33,658 nucleotides of DNA from Streptomyces sp. MS191 (GCF_008042125.1 NZ_RDBI01000040.1:126962-160619), one strand, 5' to 3'; shown: positions 13,706 through 21,881, counted from the stretch's first letter. Numbers and translations: made by a program. The notes: a model not told the origin generated them from the sequence alone.

Positions 13706-14686
13706 TCAGGACCTGTCGGCGGACGTGAGGGCGTCCTGCGGGACGGGGTCCGAGCCCGCCACCGGTCCGGGCATCGGCGCCTTGGGCGTCGAGGACTGGG
13801 CGATGAACGCCCCGACCAGGACGATCGCCCCGCCGATGATCTGCGGGGCCGCCAGGTGCTCGCCGAGCAGCACCCAGGCCAGGACGGTCGCGACGACCGC
13901 TTCCAGGCAGGCGACGACACCGGCGACCGCGGGCGAGAGCCTGCGCACCGAGACGACCCCGGTGACGTAGGCGAGGACGGTCGCGACGAGGACGATCCAG
14001 GCCAGCAGCAGCCAGGCGGGCAGGTGGTCGCCGTTCATGTCGGCGCCGCCGGCGAGGACCGACCAGTCCATGCCCCACGGGCGGGCCACGACGGTGAGCA
14101 CGACGGCGCCGACGAGCAGCCCGTACGCGATGACGCCCATGGGATCGGCGGCGTCGGACTCGTCGCCGCCGTGGTCGGAGAGGACGAAGTAGCCGACCTG
14201 GCAGCAGGCCGCGGCCAGCGCCAGGACGAGGCCGAGCAGGTCGAAGCCGAGGCCCGACCAGACCTGCACGACGCAGGCGAGTCCGCCGACGGCGAGGACG
14301 ACGCCGAGCGCGGCGGCGCGCGTGACCGGGCGGCGCTGGACGAAGCGCACCCAGCCGAGGACGAGGGCCGGGGCGAGGTACTCGATGAGGAGGGCGACCC
14401 CGACGGGGATCCGGGAGATCGCGGCGAAGTAGCACGCCTGGACCCCCGCGACGGCGAGCAGGCCGAAGCCTGCGAGCAGCGCCGGCTTGCGGCGCACGAG
14501 GTCGCGGTGGCGCCAGGCCACCGGCAGCATGAGGAGGGCGGCGCCGGCCACCCTGAGCCACACCACATGGAGCGGGTCGAGTCCCGCCTCGATGAGCGGC
14601 TTCGCCGCCACACCTGAACCACCGAATGCGAAGGCCGAGGCCAGGGCGAGTCCCAGGCCGGCGCTTCTCCCCTGAGACGCGTGCAT
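13706..14686 (-). CDS. EamA/DMT-family transporter (RhtA-like)
   Basis: A 326-residue membrane protein with about ten hydrophobic segments in two EamA repeats: LALASAFAFGGSGVAAKPLI opens the first, and LLGLVLALAAACCQVGYFVL opens the second. The pattern is that of the RhtA-type subgroup of amino-acid and metabolite exporters. The C-terminal 25 residues form a polar tail. The ATG at 14684-14686 is the first in-frame ATG before the first helix, but its ribosome site is weak. It lies 41 bp downstream of the Clp N-domain gene on the same strand and may be co-transcribed. No regulator gene adjoins it, unlike the other EamA gene in the window. Confidence 0.9.
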   Translation of the reverse strand: MHASQGRSAGLGLALASAFAFGGSGVAAKPLIEAGLDPLHVVWLRVAGAALLMLPVAWRHRDLVRRKPALLAGFGLLAVAGVQACYFAAISRIPVGVALLIEYLAPALVLGWVRFVQRRPVTRAAALGVVLAVGGLACVVQVWSGLGFDLLGLVLALAAACCQVGYFVLSDHGGDESDAADPMGVIAYGLLVGAVVLTVVARPWGMDWSVLAGGADMNGDHLPAWLLLAWIVLVATVLAYVTGVVSVRRLSPAVAGVVACLEAVVATVLAWVLLGEHLAAPQIIGGAIVLVGAFIAQSSTPKAPMPGPVAGSDPVPQDALTSADRS

Positions 14687-14727
14687 CGGGCCATCATGAC
14701 AGGACGGCGTCAGGTGCGTAACCCCCG

Positions 14728-15330
14728 TTACACCTGTTGAGACGGCTCCCCGATCCGGGCCGCCAGCGCGGCGGCGTCGACACCCGCCCGACGGAGCACC
14801 TCGGCCGCCCGGCAGTCGGCGTCGGCGGCGATCGCGGCGAGCAGGTCGAGACCCCTGGGGCGCGCCTCGCCGCGTCGCGCCGCCCGCTCCCGTGCGGCGT
14901 CGAGCGCCGCGACAGCGGCGGGCGACCAGCCGGACGGGGCGGCCGCCGGCCGGCCCGCCAGGACGACCTCGGCCCCCGGGACGGACTCGGCACCGACCTC
15001 TTCGACGGTGCCCTGCCAGCGCAGCCCGTACCCGATCGACCGCTGGACGAGATAGCCGAGCACCCGGGCGGGCCGGCCACCGCCCTCGAAGGCGGTGCCG
15101 ACGTCGGGGTCGGACTCGATGAGGGAGTGCAGCAGGTGGGCGGTGTCGATCTGGCGGTCGCCGTCGCGCAGCGCCCTGCGGCGGGCCCCCATGACCACGG
15201 TCGCGAGCGTGGGGGTCAGCCTGGCCTCGATCTCCGCGCGCCGGGCCGCGACGTAACGGGCAGCGGGCTGGCCTGCCGCGGGCTGCCAGGTCGCGGGCTG
15301 CCGGGGCACGTGAGGGACGGGACTTTGCAC
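14728..15330 (-). CDS. Stand-alone Clp N-terminal domain protein
   Basis: A 200-residue protein with two Clp-N repeats: LTPTLATVVMGARRRALRDGDRQIDTAHLLHSLIES (about 39-74) and a second at SPAAVAALDAARERAARRGEARPRGLDLLAAI (about 135-166). The domain is the adaptor- and substrate-binding module at the head of ClpA/ClpC. No AAA+ ATPase domain follows, so the protein cannot unfold substrates by itself. It could be an adaptor or competitor for ClpC, or an independent scaffold, as seen for several Streptomyces paralogues. The start is the GTG at 15328-15330, with GAGG seven bases upstream. The first 35 residues are Pro/Gln/Ala-rich. Confidence 0.85.
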   Translation of the reverse strand: MQSPVPHVPRQPATWQPAAGQPAARYVAARRAEIEARLTPTLATVVMGARRRALRDGDRQIDTAHLLHSLIESDPDVGTAFEGGGRPARVLGYLVQRSIGYGLRWQGTVEEVGAESVPGAEVVLAGRPAAAPSGWSPAAVAALDAARERAARRGEARPRGLDLLAAIAADADCRAAEVLRRAGVDAAALAARIGEPSQQV

Positions 15331-15526
15331 CCTCCCACCTCATCAGGTCACGGCGGCCACGGCGTCACCGGTGAGAAGCATGTCCGCATCCCACCGGAGT
15401 CGGGCACAGGTGCGCGGTTCCTCCTCCTTGGGGATGAGATCGCGCGGATCCGGCCTCGGGGGCGCGCGCCGCCTTGCGCCGCGCCCCGCACGCAACCACG
15501 GGCCCCTCCCGCCTCGTCTTCCCGGC

Positions 15527-15736
15527 ATGTTCTGGATGGTCGCCCTCCTCGCTCTCGACGGGCGGCAGTACGTCTACCGCGTGTACGCGCCACGGACCGC
15601 GCTGCCGGCCGACCTCTTCTGGGCCGCGTTCCACTGTCACGACGAGGGCCGGGGCCCGCGGGCCTCGGACTGTTTCGACGCGGCGCGGATCTGGTGGATC
15701 GGGGAAGCCGAAGACCTGACGGTTCATCAGTATTGA
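15527..15736 (+). CDS. Small conserved-looking protein, unknown function
   Basis: A possible 69-residue product with one short hydrophobic start (MFWMVALLALDG). An aromatic-rich body follows (QYVYRVYAP, DLFWAAFHCHDEG, ARIWWIGEAED), which reads like real protein rather than noise. It contains two cysteines. No ribosome site precedes the ATG at 15527, and the in-frame ATG three codons later is no better. It lies between the Clp-N gene (divergent, 196 bp) and the SRPBCC gene (86 bp). I do not recognise a family. Confidence 0.5.
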   Translation: MFWMVALLALDGRQYVYRVYAPRTALPADLFWAAFHCHDEGRGPRASDCFDAARIWWIGEAEDLTVHQY

Positions 15737-15822
15737 ATGTTCGCGACCGTGCGGCTACGTTCCGTCGACACCGAAGGCCCATGAGGACACGCGGACGCGT
15801 GAACGTGTGAAGGGGTGGTCGT

Positions 15823-16251
15823 ATGGCCGAAGTCAGCGCGGAGGCACGGATCGAGGCACCGGCCGACAGGGTCTGGGCGCAGCTGACCGACTTCACCTCG
15901 TACGGGGAGTGGAACGCCACCCACACCAGCTTCCCGAACGGCGGCCCCGCCACCCTGGAGACGGGCGCCACCTTCGCGGAGAACATGAAGCTGATGGGCT
16001 TCCCGGCAGAGGTGACCTGGACCGTGGAGGAGCTGGAGTCCGTCCGCGTCCTGGCCATCAGGGGCAAGGGCCCGATGGGGGTCAACGTCGGCACGCGCTA
16101 CTCGCTCGCGCCGGACGGGGAGGCCACCACCCTGCGGATCGACGGGGAGTTCACCGGTGCCGCGGTCTCGCTGATGGCGACCAAGCTCAAGGACTCGGCG
16201 ACGGCGGCGCTGAACGAGTCGCTGCGCAAGTTCGCCGGCCTGGTGACCTGA
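15823..16251 (+). CDS. SRPBCC (START/Bet v 1-like) family protein
   Basis: A 142-residue protein with the helix-grip fold. The N-terminal strand AEVSAEARIEAPADRVWAQL and the tryptophan motif YGEWN are typical of the polyketide cyclase/dehydrase and lipid-transport branch. A long C-terminal helix with LNESLRKFAGL closes the hydrophobic cavity. Such proteins bind lipids or aromatic ligands, and some act as cyclases. No polyketide genes are nearby, so a ligand-binding housekeeping role is more likely. The ATG at 15823 has AAGGGG nine bases upstream. A perfect hairpin follows at 16320. Confidence 0.9.
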   Translation: MAEVSAEARIEAPADRVWAQLTDFTSYGEWNATHTSFPNGGPATLETGATFAENMKLMGFPAEVTWTVEELESVRVLAIRGKGPMGVNVGTRYSLAPDGEATTLRIDGEFTGAAVSLMATKLKDSATAALNESLRKFAGLVT

Positions 16252-16319
16252 CGCCACCGTCCCGGACCGCCGGCCGTCGCACCGCGGCCGCCCCGGGACC
16301 GGCAGGCCGCGGCACGACG

Positions 16320-16352
16320 ACGGGCCCCGCGGCGGATCGCCGCGGGGCCCGT
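16320..16352. terminator. Perfect 15-bp hairpin, bidirectional terminator
   Basis: Arms 16320-16334 and 16338-16352 are fully complementary, with a three-base loop. The hairpin lies between the convergent SRPBCC and PadR genes, 14 bp past the PadR stop. Confidence 0.88.
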
Positions 16353-16366
16353 CCGGCCGCCTGCGC

Positions 16367-16978
16367 TCAGCGCTCGTCGGCCAGGATCAGATACAGCTTC
16401 TTGCGTGCCTCGTTGATCACCTCGACGGCCTTCTGCCGCTGCTCGGCACTGCCGGTCTTCCAGACCTGCCCGAACGCCTCCATCAGACCGAAGCCGGCCT
16501 GCCGGATCTCGTTCACGGCCTCCCAGTCGACACCGCGCCCGGCCTCCTCCCAGGGGGCCTCAGGGCCGGACTCGGCCTCGGTGCGGCCGGTGTCGGTGAG
16601 CGTGAACAGCTTCTTGCCGCCCTCGCTCGCGCTGACGATCAGCCCCTCGTCCTCGAGGAGCTGGAGCGTCGGGTAGACGGAGCCGGGGCTGGGCTTCCAG
16701 GCCCCGCCGCTGCGCTCCCCGATCTCCTGGATCATCTCGTAGCCGTGCATCGGACGGTCCTTGAGCAGCGCCAGGATCGAGGCGCGCACGTCGCCGCGCC
16801 GCGCCCTCCCCCGGCCGCCGCCGCCGTGACCGCGGCCGCCGGGGAACGGTCCGCCCCGGAAAGGCCCGCCACCGAATCCCGGCCCGAAGGGGCCGAAGGC
16901 GGCGCGCCGCCCTTCGAAGTCACCGCGAGGGCCGGGTCCGCAGTAGCCATGTCCGTGTTCGTGTCCATGTGAACGCAT
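16367..16978 (-). CDS. PadR-family regulator with His/Gly-rich N-terminus (YqjI-like)
   Basis: A 203-residue repressor. Residues 1-62 are a Gly/Arg/Phe-rich extension beginning with a metal-binding-like cluster of five histidines and one cysteine (SHGHEHGHGYC). Residues 63-135 form the PadR winged helix (ASILALLKDRPMHGYEMIQEI, SPGSVYPTLQLLEDEGLI). The rest is the dimerisation helix bundle. E. coli YqjI has the same plan and is a nickel-responsive repressor; metal sensing here is inference. The ATG at 16976-16978 has GGAAGGAG seven bases upstream. The promoter contains a long dyad, which indicates autoregulation and perhaps control of the divergent phzF-like gene. Confidence 0.93.
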   Translation of the reverse strand: MRSHGHEHGHGYCGPGPRGDFEGRRAAFGPFGPGFGGGPFRGGPFPGGRGHGGGGRGRARRGDVRASILALLKDRPMHGYEMIQEIGERSGGAWKPSPGSVYPTLQLLEDEGLIVSASEGGKKLFTLTDTGRTEAESGPEAPWEEAGRGVDWEAVNEIRQAGFGLMEAFGQVWKTGSAEQRQKAVEVINEARKKLYLILADER

Positions 16979-16999
16979 CGCAACGCTCCTTCCGTCGGG

Positions 17000-17039
17000 T
17001 ATGCATCGTTGATCTGTCGCGATGCGTCAACGATATATC
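17000..17039 (-). promoter_or_regulatory. PadR promoter with overlapping operator dyad
   Basis: Arms TATGCATCGTTGA (17000-17012) and TCAACGATATATC (17027-17039) match at 10 of 13 positions. A second, interlaced pair is GCATCG/CGATGC (17003-17025), and CGATATATCG is a perfect palindrome at 17031-17040. On the minus strand TTGACG (17025-17030) serves as -35 and a TGCATA/GATGCA word near 17001-17007 as -10, so the dyad spans the whole promoter. ATATATCGTT-type words are common in PadR operators. Confidence 0.65.
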
Positions 17040-17140
17040 GGAACAGTTCGTTTGCCAAGCGTCGCCGTGGCGGCACATCGGGCCAGTGACCCCGGATTGG
17101 CCTTGGTCTGCGGCTTTGCCGGCCCGGTAGCGTCCCGGAC

Positions 17141-17950
17141 ATGCGGATTCGAATCGTCGACGCCTTCACCGACCGTCCCTTCTCCGGCAACCCCGCCGGG
17201 GTCCTGCTCCTGGACTCCTTCCCGGACGACCACTGGCTCCAGAAGGTGGCCGCCGAGGTCAACCTCTCCGAGACCGCCTTCGCGCACCCGCTGCCCGCCG
17301 GCGGCGAGGCCGACTGGGCGCTGCGCTGGTTCACCCCGACCACCGAGGTCGACATGTGCGGCCACGCCACGCTCGCCACCGCGCACGTCCTCCACACGAC
17401 CGGCAGGGCTACCGGGACCGTCCGTTTCGCCGCCCGCTGCGGCATCCTCAGCGCCACGGCCGGCGAGGACGGCACCGTCACGATGGACTTCCCCACCTCG
17501 GCACTGACCGCCGTCCCGACCCCGGAGGGCCTGGAGAAGGCCCTGGGCGCGGAGGTCGTCTCGGTGCACGACACCGCCGCCCACGTCGGCGACCTCGTCG
17601 TGGAACTGCGCGACGAGGCGACCGTACGGGCCCTGGCGCCGGACTTCGCGGCCCTGACCCGGCTCTCCCGGCGCGGCGTCATCGCCACCGCCGCCGCCGA
17701 ACAGCCCGACCGCGGCTACGACTTCGTCTCGCGCGGCTTCTTCCCCGCCGTCGGCATCGACGAGGACCCCGTCACCGGCAGCGCGCACACCGCACTCGCC
17801 CCGTTCTGGTCCGCGCGCCTCGGCCGCGACGAGCTGACCGGCTTCCAGGGCGGCGCCCGCACCGGCATCGTGCGGACCCGTCTGCGCGGCGACCGCACCC
17901 TGCTGACCGGCCACGCCGTCACGGTCGTCGACGGCGAGCTGCACGCCTGA
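17141..17950 (+). CDS. PhzF-family isomerase/epimerase-like protein
   Basis: A 269-residue protein with the PhzF diaminopimelate-epimerase-like fold. It has IVDAFTDRPFSGNPAGV at the start, the catalytic glutamate in LSETAF (Glu45, the position known from Pseudomonas PhzF), the CGHATLATAHV motif near 72-82, and DEDPVTGSAH near 207-216 in the second half. PhzF isomerises a dihydroxyanthranilate in phenazine synthesis. No phenazine genes are present, so this is a paralogue of unknown substrate. The ATG at 17141 has no ribosome site. TAGCGT (17128-17133) ends seven bases before it, consistent with a leaderless mRNA. It is divergent from the PadR gene. Confidence 0.92.
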   Translation: MRIRIVDAFTDRPFSGNPAGVLLLDSFPDDHWLQKVAAEVNLSETAFAHPLPAGGEADWALRWFTPTTEVDMCGHATLATAHVLHTTGRATGTVRFAARCGILSATAGEDGTVTMDFPTSALTAVPTPEGLEKALGAEVVSVHDTAAHVGDLVVELRDEATVRALAPDFAALTRLSRRGVIATAAAEQPDRGYDFVSRGFFPAVGIDEDPVTGSAHTALAPFWSARLGRDELTGFQGGARTGIVRTRLRGDRTLLTGHAVTVVDGELHA

Positions 17951-17967
17951 GGCGTTCACGAACGACG

Positions 17968-18001
17968 GAAGGGGCGCACGGCCGTCGCCGTACGCCCCTT
18001 C
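17968..18001 (+). terminator. Hairpin terminator after the phzF-like gene
   Basis: Arms 17968-17981 and 17988-18001 pair at 13 of 14 positions around a six-base loop, 17 bp past the stop. Confidence 0.8.
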
Positions 18002-18022
18002 GCCGTCCCGCGGCCCGCGCCG

Positions 18023-18049
18023 CCGGCCGGTCCTCGGAGGACCGGCCGG
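18023..18049 (-). terminator. Hairpin terminator after the CPBP protease gene
   Basis: CCGGCCGGTCCTC (18023-18035) and GAGGACCGGCCGG (18037-18049) are perfect complements, 24 bp past the CPBP gene stop. With the hairpin at 17968 it insulates two convergent genes. Confidence 0.75.
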
Positions 18050-18073
18050 ACGGGACCTCCGCCCGGGCGTGGG

Positions 18074-18874
18074 CTATGCGGTGGGCAGCCAGCCCACCTT
18101 CCCCGCCAGCAGGCCGTATCCGACGAAGGCCACGATGTCGAGCAGCGCGTGCGCCACCACCAGCGGGCCGACGCGCCCCCAGCGCCGGTACAGCCACACG
18201 AAGACGACGCCCATCACCATGTTCCCGACGAAGCCGCCGATCCCCTGGTACAGGTGGTACGAGCCGCGCAGCACCGCGCTCGCCATCAGCGCCGCCGTCG
18301 GCGTCCAGCCCAACTGGCCGAGCCGGCGCAGCAGGTAGCCGACGACGATGACCTCCTCCAGCACCGCGTTCTGCACCGCCGACAGGATCAGCACCGGGTA
18401 CTTCCACCACACGTCCGGCAGCGCCTCGGGGACGACGGTCAGGTTGAACCCGGCCGCCCGCGCCCCGAGGTAGAAGGCGAGGCCGGCGCTGCCGATCGCG
18501 GCGGCGACCAGCGCGCCCCGCCGCAGGTCGGGCCACGGCCGGGTCCGGTCGAAGCCGATCGCCCGCATCCCGGCGCCCTCGCGCATCAGCAGGTGCGCGA
18601 CGAGGACGACCGGCACGAGCGCCGAGGCGATGCTGAACAACTGCCAGGCCAGGTCCAGCCAGGGCCGCCCGGGCGCGAAGGAGCCGTTGAGCGTGGCCGC
18701 CTGCTCCTTGAGACCCCCGGGCTTGGTCAGCGACCCGATGAAGCTGATGCAGGCGGACACCCCGCTGGCCCCGAGGGACAGCGCCAGCACGATGGCCGTC
18801 TCGGACCGCAGTACCTTGCGCGGCAGCCCTTCGGGGGGAAACGAATCGGCGACCACTCGTTGATCCGACACCAC
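18074..18874 (-). CDS. CPBP-family intramembrane metalloprotease-like protein
   Basis: A membrane protein of about 266 residues with roughly seven to eight hydrophobic segments. The CPBP (Abi/CAAX) motifs are present in order: the paired glutamates in NAVLEEVIVVGYLLRRL, the histidine in GSYHLYQGIGGFVGNMVMG, and the C-terminal HALLDIVAF. In Rce1-type proteases motif one is EExxxR; here the arginine position is valine (EEVIVV). Relatives cleave prenylated or small membrane peptides, and many bacterial members have no known substrate. I chose the GTG at 18872-18874, with GGAG six bases before it. The GTG at 18884-18886 (GGGGAA) or the next codon is possible. It is divergent from nothing and stands alone. 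Confidence 0.88.
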   Translation of the reverse strand: MVSDQRVVADSFPPEGLPRKVLRSETAIVLALSLGASGVSACISFIGSLTKPGGLKEQAATLNGSFAPGRPWLDLAWQLFSIASALVPVVLVAHLLMREGAGMRAIGFDRTRPWPDLRRGALVAAAIGSAGLAFYLGARAAGFNLTVVPEALPDVWWKYPVLILSAVQNAVLEEVIVVGYLLRRLGQLGWTPTAALMASAVLRGSYHLYQGIGGFVGNMVMGVVFVWLYRRWGRVGPLVVAHALLDIVAFVGYGLLAGKVGWLPTA

Positions 18875-19015
18875 ACCTGTCTCCACTTCCCCATCGCGTT
18901 CCGGGTACGGAGATCATGCGGGACGGCCTGCCGCGCGCGCCATTCCGGGGGGCCGGTCATCCGCGCCCGGAGCGCCGGACGCCGCCCGGCGCCCCCGCCC
19001 CGCCGCGTGTCCGGC

Positions 19016-20515
19016 TCAGTCGATGCCCACCGGCCAGGTGTGCACCGGCTCCCCCTCGTGCATCAGCTCGGCGTAGCGCCGGGTGGTCGCCGCCAGGGCG
19101 GCTTCGCGGTCCAGGCCCGACTCCAGCGCCTTGTGGAAGGTGTCGGCCTGCCAGGAGGCGCCGTTGACCCGCCGACGGCACCGCTCCTCGATCACGCCCA
19201 GGTAGAAGTCCCGGTCCGCCGGTTCGATGTGCCAGGCGTCCAGGCCCGCCGCGGCCATCGGCAGCAGCTCGTCCAGGACGAGCCGGACGGCAGGGACGCT
19301 CGCCACGCCGCCCGAGCGTCCCGACCGGGGCCAGCGCAGCTCGGCCTCGATGCCGTACCGGCAGGCCGCGTCGAAGTTGGCGGCCGCGTCCTCGAACGGC
19401 AGCCGCTTCCAGACCGGGCGGGTCTCCTCGGCCAGGCTCCGCACCAGGCCGTAGTAGAAGGCGGCGTTGGCGACGACGTCGGTGACGGTCGGCCCGGCCG
19501 GCAGCACCCGGTTCTCCACCCGCAGGTGCGGAACGCCGTCCACCCAGCCGTACACCGGCCTGTTCCAGCGGTACACGGTCCCGTTGTGCAGGACGAGTTC
19601 CTGCAGCCGCGGCACGCCGCCCTCGTCCAGCACCCGCAGCGGATCCTCGTCGTCGAGGATCGGCAGCAGCGGCGGGAAGTACCGCAGGTTCTCCTCGAAC
19701 AGGTCGTACGCGGAGTCCACCCAGCGCTCGCCGAACCAGGTCCGCGGCCGTACGCCCTGTGCCTGGAGCTCCGGCGGCCGGGTGTCGGTGGACTGCTGGA
19801 ACAGCGGAGGGCGGGACTCCCGCCACAGTTCACGGCCGAAGAGGAAGGGCGAGTTGGCCCCGACCGCCGTCTGGACCGCGGTCACGGCCTGCGCGGCGTT
19901 CCACACCGAGGAGAACCGGCCCGGGGTGACCTGCAGATGCAGCTGCACGGACGTACAGGCCGCCTCGGGCACGATCGAGGTCGACGTGCAGGTCAGCCGT
20001 TCCACCCCCTGGATGTCGAGGGCGAAGTCCTCGCCCCGGGCGGCGACGATCTGATCGTTGAGAAGCGTGTAGCGGTCCACGTCCGAGAGGTTCTCGAAGA
20101 CGAGATCGCTCTGCGCGAGCGTCGGCAGAATTCCGATCATGACCACGCCGGCATCGACTTCCCGGGCTTTGCGATCGGCATATCCCAGGCCGATCCGGAG
20201 CTCCTCGGCGAGCCGGTCGAAAACCCGGCCGCCGATCCGGTGCGGGGCGATGTTCACTTCCAGGTTGAACATTCCCAGTTCCGTCTGGAAATCCGTACTC
20301 GCGATCCGGTCGAGCACGGCCGCATTGACCATGCGCGGCATACCGTCCGATCCCGCGAGATTGAGTTCGATCTCCAGGCCCATCAGATTCTGCGGCCGGT
20401 CGAACCTCTTCTCCGCCAGAAGCCTCGCGAGTCCCGCCAGACACTGCTGGAGCTTCCTGCGGTACCTCTGCCGATCGGACAGGCCGAACCCGTCTGCCAC
20501 GACCTTCTCCCCCAT
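19016..20515 (-). CDS. Glutamate-cysteine ligase family protein
   Basis: A 499-residue enzyme with the ligase fold of the GCS2/YbdK type. The N-terminal strand GLEIELNLAG carries the metal-binding glutamates. QTELGMFNLEVNIAP and SVQLHLQVTPGRFSSVWNAAQA form the active-site sheet. VYRWNRPVYGW and VENRVLPAGPTVTDVVANAAFYYGL lie near the C-terminal lobe. Such enzymes join glutamate to an amine, classically cysteine. Streptomyces make mycothiol and ergothioneine rather than glutathione, so gamma-glutamyl ligation of another amine is likely. The ATG at 20513-20515 has AGGAGGG eight bases upstream. A reading to 20764 has no ribosome site. No pathway partners adjoin it. Confidence 0.87.
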   Translation of the reverse strand: MGEKVVADGFGLSDRQRYRRKLQQCLAGLARLLAEKRFDRPQNLMGLEIELNLAGSDGMPRMVNAAVLDRIASTDFQTELGMFNLEVNIAPHRIGGRVFDRLAEELRIGLGYADRKAREVDAGVVMIGILPTLAQSDLVFENLSDVDRYTLLNDQIVAARGEDFALDIQGVERLTCTSTSIVPEAACTSVQLHLQVTPGRFSSVWNAAQAVTAVQTAVGANSPFLFGRELWRESRPPLFQQSTDTRPPELQAQGVRPRTWFGERWVDSAYDLFEENLRYFPPLLPILDDEDPLRVLDEGGVPRLQELVLHNGTVYRWNRPVYGWVDGVPHLRVENRVLPAGPTVTDVVANAAFYYGLVRSLAEETRPVWKRLPFEDAAANFDAACRYGIEAELRWPRSGRSGGVASVPAVRLVLDELLPMAAAGLDAWHIEPADRDFYLGVIEERCRRRVNGASWQADTFHKALESGLDREAALAATTRRYAELMHEGEPVHTWPVGID

Positions 20516-20996
20516 GGAAGCGTCCCTCCTCGATTCCGGCGGCTCCGGCGACGGCCGCGCGTCACGGACGATGATGCCCCGGCCGACTGATCCATAACGT
20601 CTGTGCGACACCCCTCTTCGACGGTAGGCTGGGAGAGGCATCCGGCGGGCACATTCCGCAGGCACTCGACAATGGACATATTCCTGAGTCATGCGGGCCC
20701 GGAAGTGAGGGTCGTGAACCGGCCGTCCGCCGTGCGGGCAGCGTCGCAGGCAGGCGACGCGCACTCTTCATAGATCCTCGGAATCGCGGTAGAAATAAGG
20801 CCGGATGAAGCCTTGTCCGCAATATCGGCGACGGCTAGCGGAAACATCGCGTGAACACGTGTCGTATAAACTCCGCGAACGAGGCAGAGTGTTGGCGCCC
20901 GGCCGTGGATCCTGACTCCCCTCCGGCCCGGCAGCCGACAGCGCCGTCGTACCTGCCCACGCAACACCGTGTCTCCTGAGTGAGAGGCGACCCATC
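20516..20996. other. 481-bp divergent intergenic region with a candidate ECF-type promoter
   Basis: No supported gene lies here. The central part (about 20760-20880) is less G+C-rich than its surroundings. GGAAAC (20840-20845) and CGTATAA (20863-20869) on the plus strand are 17 bp apart and resemble an extracytoplasmic-function sigma promoter, with ACACGTGT between them (20855-20862). It would give the downstream gene a leader of about 120 bases. Promoters for the ligase gene on the minus strand are expected near 20540-20640, but I could not single one out. Confidence 0.4.
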
Positions 20997-21593
20997 ATGC
21001 TCCGACCCTCCCCGGCCCCTGCGCCGGCACTGCGCAGCGTCCTCGCCGCGCTCGGCTCCCCCACCGCCGTCCGCGAGGCGCGAACGCCCGCCCTCCGGTC
21101 CGCCCAGGGACCGCTGAGCCCCGAACTGCCCCTGCCCGTCCACGTCCTCGACGTACGGGACCAGGTCGTCCCGCCGGGGCACGCACCGCGCACCAGGCTC
21201 GTCGGCTGGCGCTTCCTGATCCGGGGACCCGAGCGGGCCGTCGCCGCGGCGGACACCATGCTCACCCCCGACGGCTGGACCTTCTCGCACTTCTTCGAAG
21301 GGCCCTACGTCGCGGCCACCGAACGCGCCCTGCTCCAGGCCGAGGCGCTGGCCACGCCGTACCAGCCGCGCCTGCTGTCGGTACCGGAGCTGTACATGCT
21401 GACGCTGTGGCTGCACGGCGACACCGCCGCGGACGGCACCTCCGCGCCCGACCCCGCGGACCTGCTCATCCCGCTCGCGCCCGCACCGCCGGGGATCGCC
21501 GCCCATCTGCCGCACCGGGTCGCCGACCTGCTGCCGGTCCTCACCCTGCGGCTCGCGCCGCCTCCGCTGTTCGGCACTCCGGCGCCGGCCTGA
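20997..21593 (+). CDS. Streptomyces protein of unknown function
   Basis: A 198-residue soluble protein. The first 45 residues are Ala/Pro-rich. The middle has an ordered segment with RLVGWRFLIRGPERAVAAADTML, then GWTFSHFFEGPYVAATERALLQAE. The end, VPELYMLTLWLHGDT followed by a Pro/Ala/Leu-rich stretch, could bind partners. I see no catalytic motif, signal peptide or transmembrane helix, and I do not recognise the family. The ATG at 20997 has AGAGG about eight bases upstream. It stands alone behind a long leader with a possible ECF promoter, which hints at stress or developmental control. Confidence 0.8.
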   Translation: MLRPSPAPAPALRSVLAALGSPTAVREARTPALRSAQGPLSPELPLPVHVLDVRDQVVPPGHAPRTRLVGWRFLIRGPERAVAAADTMLTPDGWTFSHFFEGPYVAATERALLQAEALATPYQPRLLSVPELYMLTLWLHGDTAADGTSAPDPADLLIPLAPAPPGIAAHLPHRVADLLPVLTLRLAPPPLFGTPAPA

Positions 21594-21757
21594 GCCGTCA
21601 CTCCGAGAGCCCCGAGCCCCGCGACCGGTCCGCGTCGCGGGGCACTGTTCTGCGCCCGGCGCGTCGAACACAGGCGCCGAACGTACGCCTCGAACGCCTC
21701 CCCCCGGACGGACTAGCCCACCAGGGCCATACCGAACCACCCGAAGAGATGGCCCAG

Positions 21758-21787
21758 TTGACTTGAACCGCCCGGGCGGGTGATACG
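21758..21787 (+). promoter_or_regulatory. Candidate promoter with central palindrome upstream of the DUF5999 gene
   Basis: TTGACT (21758-21763) is followed after 17-18 bp by TGATAC/GATACG (21781-21787). Between them lies the perfect 12-bp palindrome CCGCCCGGGCGG (21768-21779), so a regulator bound there would compete with polymerase. The start codon is about 95 bp downstream. Confidence 0.45.
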
Positions 21788-21881
21788 TCTTCATGCAGTA
21801 GGAAGAGCTGCCGCGAAATCCCTGCGGATCGACGTCCGTAGGGGAAGACTGGACCAACCGAACCGACCACGGGGAGCGGCC

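Noticed and set aside
14711..14736. CAGGTGCGTAAC / GTTACACCTG as a metal-responsive operator
   Set aside because: The arms differ by a two-base gap and overlap the Clp-N stop codon. The pairing is imperfect, and it is more likely chance or a weak terminator.
17141..17950. Evidence of phenazine biosynthesis from the phzF-like gene
   Set aside because: No other phz genes are nearby. PhzF-like proteins are widespread paralogues with other roles.
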